Source: Cohnella lupini (GTDB lineage: Bacteria > Bacillota > Bacilli > Paenibacillales > Paenibacillaceae). From it: 64,000 nucleotides of DNA. A program made the translations under genes and the position numbers. Below are positions 63,818 to 64,000 of the stretch, in pieces; the stretch's first letter is position 1, and the number at the start of each line of letters is the position of its first letter. The notes beneath the pieces are model-generated. The model saw only the letters and a program-made list of their open reading frames with translations. It did no database searches and was not told the origin of the DNA. The stretch covers positions 186,001 to 250,000 of the forward strand of contig NZ_QRDY01000001.1 of the NCBI RefSeq assembly GCF_003386205.1, read 5' to 3'.

Positions 63818-64000
63818 ATGTCGATGCTTGTCCCGCGTCATCGGGTAGTGGTGGATGGCGACGCTTGTCCGGTTAAGGCGGAAATTGCCAGAACGGTGAG
63901 AGGTTGCGGAGCGACGGCGCTACTCGTATCGAGCAATGCGCACGTGTTGGTTCCGGAGCCTTCCGTGGAAGTCGTTACGGTGGACGCCAGCGATCAATCG
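63818..64000 (+). CDS. yqxD: YqxD/YaiI-family (DUF188) protein, N-terminal part
   Basis: The frame is cut by the right edge after about 61 codons. The start region VVVDGDACPVKAEIARTV matches the UPF0178 family, whose conserved DADACPVK motif suggests a nuclease-like fold (PIN-like). ATG at 63818 is used; GTG codons at 63812 and 63815 and ATG at 63824 are in frame, and GGGTGA at 63801 fits the GTG at 63815 best. In Bacillus yqxD precedes dnaG and sigA. Confidence 0.8.
   Translation, partial: MSMLVPRHRVVVDGDACPVKAEIARTVRGCGATALLVSSNAHVLVPEPSVEVVTVDASDQS

Overview
The window is a chromosomal segment of an endospore-forming Firmicute, most likely Paenibacillaceae (Paenibacillus or Cohnella-like). 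Three things point there. Spore genes are present (gpr, spoIIP, yqfC, yqfD). The gene order closely follows the Bacillus comE - gpr - spoIIP - lepA - hrcA - dnaK - rpsU - yqfC/D - era - recO - glyQS block. The base composition and proteins are moderately GC-rich, unlike Bacillus subtilis itself. The genus is an inference from style and synteny; no rRNA or tRNA gene was seen.

Layout. 1-1382: a truncated MMPL exporter diverging from a TetR regulator. 1404-4283: a leucine T-box leader and leuS. 4284-4723: an AT-rich gap with no recognised gene. 4800-10949: the late competence locus (comER divergent from comEA, then comEB and comEC), interrupted by metY. 11087-12806: an ECF sigma/anti-sigma pair with its own candidate ECF promoter. 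12846-17286: holA, rpsT (minus), gpr, spoIIP, yqxA. 17334-17697: an isolated structured RNA with a promoter and terminator, followed by a second terminator. 17738-22795: a Smr-less MutS2-like gene, lepA, hemW. 22961-23528: a short ArgA-like acetyltransferase with an ARG-box-like palindrome. 23559-28498: the CIRCE-controlled hrcA-grpE-dnaK-dnaJ heat-shock operon. 28579-29120: a YfhD-family mini-gene and partner. 29177-29546: a cluster of short dispersed repeats. 29606-33648: prmA, an M50 protease, rsmE, mtaB. 33689-36823: a DeoC-like aldolase lacking its Schiff-base lysine, a Na/Pi cotransporter (minus), an RlmI-like methyltransferase. 36877-37176: a small ORF whose ribosome binding site lies in a perfect 13-bp inverted repeat. 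37325-44730: addB-addA. 44795-46430: two lineage-specific proteins separated by exact 184-bp tandem repeats. 46567-50839: HIT protein, rpsU, yqeY, nfeD, floA, and an unknown. 50965-59250: a long operon, yqfC-yqfD-phoH-pgpH-ybeY-dgkA-cdd-era-yqzL-recO, starting at a candidate SigE promoter. 59247-63382: a glycine T-box, glyQ-glyS and ppsR. 63818-64000: the truncated start of yqxD.

How the genes work together. Much of the window serves translation and its quality control (leuS, glyQS, lepA, rpsT, rpsU, prmA, rsmE, mtaB, rlmI-like, era, ybeY). Next come DNA uptake and repair (comE genes, holA, addAB, recO), the class I heat-shock system, and sporulation. Several start codons are set by Shine-Dalgarno spacing rather than the longest frame: comER, metY, comEC, holA, dnaK, addA, the repeat-rich protein at 45903, the HIT protein, nfeD and cdd.

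The most unusual points are the orphan structured RNA and tandem terminators ahead of the MutS2-like gene, the 184-bp tandem repeats with a cloverleaf-like fold, the RBS-sequestering hairpin at 36877-36949, the lysine-to-glutamine change in the DeoC-like protein, and the opposed SigG/SigA-type promoters between gpr and rpsT.
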